Below are positions 25,646 through 27,118 of a DNA stretch of 27,118 nt, piece by piece (positions within the stretch are counted from its first letter, which is position 1; each line of letters begins with the position of its first letter). The stretch is from Chloroflexota bacterium (lineage in GTDB: Bacteria; Chloroflexota; UBA4733). The notes under the pieces were generated by a model that saw only the letters and a list, made by a program, of their open reading frames with translations, was not told the origin of the DNA and did no database searches. The stretch is taken from NCBI GenBank assembly GCA_023381895.1, contig JAMCTA010000153.1:322-27439 (forward strand), written 5' to 3'. A program made the translations under genes and the position numbers.

Positions 25646-26842
25646 CTACTCCATTCCCAGTGCGCGCAGGACGGTTGGCATGTCCTTGTCACCGCGGCCC
25701 GACAGGTTCATCAGCACACAGGACTCCTTGAAACTGCTCGCTTCTCTGAGAATCCAGGCGAGTGCGTGCGATGACTCCAGTGCAGGAAGGATTCCTTCGA
25801 AGCGCGCGAGTGTCTGGAACGCTTCCAGCGCCTCTTGATCGGTGACCGTGACATAGTGAGCACGTCCACTATCCTTCAAGGCACTGTGCTCCGGACCCAC
25901 ACCGGGATAGTCGAGCCCCGCGGAGATCGAGTGCGTCTCCCGAATCTGTCCGTCAAGAGTCTGCAGCACGTAGGTGCGTGCTCCGTGAAGCACTCCGACC
26001 GTACCCGCCACAAGCGTGGCAGCGTGTTCTCGCGTAGCAAGGCCGTGCCCGCCAGCTTCTACCCCGATGAGCTGCACGCTCGCATCCTCGAGAAAGCCCG
26101 CGAAGATGCCCATGGCGTTGCTTCCCCCACCAACACAGGCAACCACATGGCTCGGCAGCGAGCCAGCCATCTCGAGTATCTGTAGCCGCGCTTCTCTTCC
26201 GATGACGGACTGAAACTCCCGGACCATGAGCGGAAACGGGTGCGGTCCCGCGACGGTGCCAAACACGTAGAACGTCGTGTCGACATTTGCCGCCCAGTCT
26301 CGCATCGCCTCATTGATGGCATCCTTGAGCGTCTTGCTGCCCGTGTCCACCGTTCGCACTTTAGCGCCCAGCAGTCGCATGCGCTGCACGTTTGCGTTCT
26401 GCCGTCTGATATCTTCACTTCCCATGTACACGATGCACTCGAGGCCGAGCATCGCAGCAGCGGTCGCCGTCGCAACTCCGTGCATGCCAGCGCCAGTTTC
26501 AGCGATAATGCGCCGTCTTCCCATCCGCTCTGCCAGCAGTACTTGTCCGAGGGCATTGTTGATCTTGTGAGCACCGGTGTGTGCCAGATCTTCCCGCTTG
26601 AGATACAGAGCGATACCCAGCCGCTCCGACAACCGGCCCGCACGGTAGATGGGTGTCGGTCTCCCCACGTAGTGCTGGAGAAGATCACGGAGGTGAGACT
26701 GAAAACCTGGGTCCCGGCATGCTTCGAGAAACGCCGTCTCGATCGCATTGAGCACGTCAATGAGCAGCTCTGAGGCATACTGACCTCCGTATGCTCCAAA
26801 GTAGCCCCGTCGCTCTGTTGTGGTACCCGCCTCCGTCACCAT
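25646..26842 (-). CDS. trpB: Tryptophan synthase beta subunit
   Basis: A PLP enzyme joining indole and serine to make tryptophan. It has 398 residues. The sequence opens [15 protein letters not shown] and has the PLP lysine, Lys93, in [20 protein letters not shown] (seen in pieces). [12 protein letters not shown] is the phosphate-binding loop, and [13 protein letters not shown] and [14 protein letters not shown] are typical of the TrpB1 form. The carboxylate-binding loop, normally GAGQH, reads GAGMH with Met120 at the conserved Gln. ATG 26842 overlaps the trpF stop by seven bases (ATGGTGA). The gene order trpF-trpB-trpA is standard, and TrpA forms the alpha-beta complex with it. Confidence 0.97.
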   Translation of the reverse strand: MVTEAGTTTERRGYFGAYGGQYASELLIDVLNAIETAFLEACRDPGFQSHLRDLLQHYVGRPTPIYRAGRLSERLGIALYLKREDLAHTGAHKINNALGQVLLAERMGRRRIIAETGAGMHGVATATAAAMLGLECIVYMGSEDIRRQNANVQRMRLLGAKVRTVDTGSKTLKDAINEAMRDWAANVDTTFYVFGTVAGPHPFPLMVREFQSVIGREARLQILEMAGSLPSHVVACVGGGSNAMGIFAGFLEDASVQLIGVEAGGHGLATREHAATLVAGTVGVLHGARTYVLQTLDGQIRETHSISAGLDYPGVGPEHSALKDSGRAHYVTVTDQEALEAFQTLARFEGILPALESSHALAWILREASSFKESCVLMNLSGRGDKDMPTVLRALGME

Positions 26843-27118
26843 GTCTCTACTGCCCCTCGTGCTGCATCGATGAACGCAATGATCTTGTCAGTATCCTGGC
26901 TCCCGTCACACTCGATCCCACTACTGACGTCGACTCCATCCGGGCGCACGCGGCGCACGGCGGCAGCCACGGTGTCCGGTCGGAGCCCGCCGGCCAGCAA
27001 GACTGGTGGATGAGGTCGTATTGCCATCACACGACCCGCCAAGGACAAATTGTGGGCGACTCCAGAGCCACCCAACCCGGCCGCTTGAGGCTCCAGCACG
27101 AGGGCTGTCACGTGGGGC
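26836..27118 (-). CDS. trpF: Phosphoribosylanthranilate isomerase (3' part only)
   Basis: Catalyses the Amadori rearrangement of phosphoribosylanthranilate in tryptophan synthesis. Only the last 93 residues are in the window; the gene continues past the right edge. The phosphate-binding GLGGSG, then [31 protein letters not shown] and a final [11 protein letters not shown] match TrpF closely. The residue before GLGGSG that is normally the catalytic Asp (LLD) appears as Glu in LVLEPQ, at 27091-27093. The internal GTG at 27111 is not the true start. It overlaps trpB by seven bases, so trpFBA are translationally coupled; trpC or trpD may lie further upstream. Confidence 0.93.
   Translation of the reverse strand, partial: PHVTALVLEPQAAGLGGSGVAHNLSLAGRVMAIRPHPPVLLAGGLRPDTVAAAVRRVRPDGVDVSSGIECDGSQDTDKIIAFIDAARGAVETW

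Noticed and set aside
26059..26799. A 246-codon - strand frame within trpB
   Set aside because: It is a shifted frame of trpB itself; trpB is intact, so this is not a separate gene or a frameshift product.

Overview
This window looks like ordinary chromosome of a moderately GC-rich bacterium, most likely a member of the Chloroflexota (possibly Thermomicrobia-like). That placement is inference. It rests on a GT-C membrane protein carrying two C-terminal beta domains of the 'LYWQAL/VNLLWEA' type, a membrane-anchored glycosidase-like protein with a long Thr-Pro linker, a secreted protein ending in a 'TSLWSGP...GPRLYVYNP' domain, and an EF-P with arginine at its tip. No phage, transposon, rRNA or CRISPR array was seen. 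GTG starts are common, and one TTG start and one probable CTG start are supported by ribosome-binding-site placement.

Left part (1-5940, + strand): the 3' end of an oligopeptide-type ABC permease, then tRNA-Thr(GGT), tuf, rpmG, secE, nusG, rplK, rplA, an L10-type leader with an intrinsic attenuator, rplJ and rplL. This is the classical translation/transcription block, but it stops at a terminator-like hairpin after rplL, where many bacteria continue into rpoBC. A UDP-glucose 6-dehydrogenase (6025-7377) follows.

Middle left (7560-12499, - strand): a compact run read right to left, consisting of an M24 aminopeptidase, efp, accB, xseA, xseB, recX and a four-helix membrane protein. accC is not next to accB.

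Middle right (12698-18458, + strand): an envelope-type group with an HD phosphohydrolase, a large GT-C-like membrane protein, a membrane-anchored glycosidase-like protein and a secreted beta-domain protein. The last three look like cell-surface glycan or cell-wall functions, and this is the least understood part of the window. A tiny two-helix membrane protein (18477-18689, -) converges on it.

Right part: deoB and ligA overlap by one base on the - strand, with a single-pass membrane protein gene upstream. Divergent from these are uppS and a small YdjM-like membrane protein (+). A GNAT acetyltransferase and trpF(partial)-trpB-trpA (-) close the window. Several enzymes have a substitution at a normally conserved position: TrpB has Met in the GAGQH loop, DeoB has Ser for the phosphorylated Thr, TrpF has Glu at the usual Asp, and EF-P has Arg at the tip. 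These are the most specific molecular observations here.
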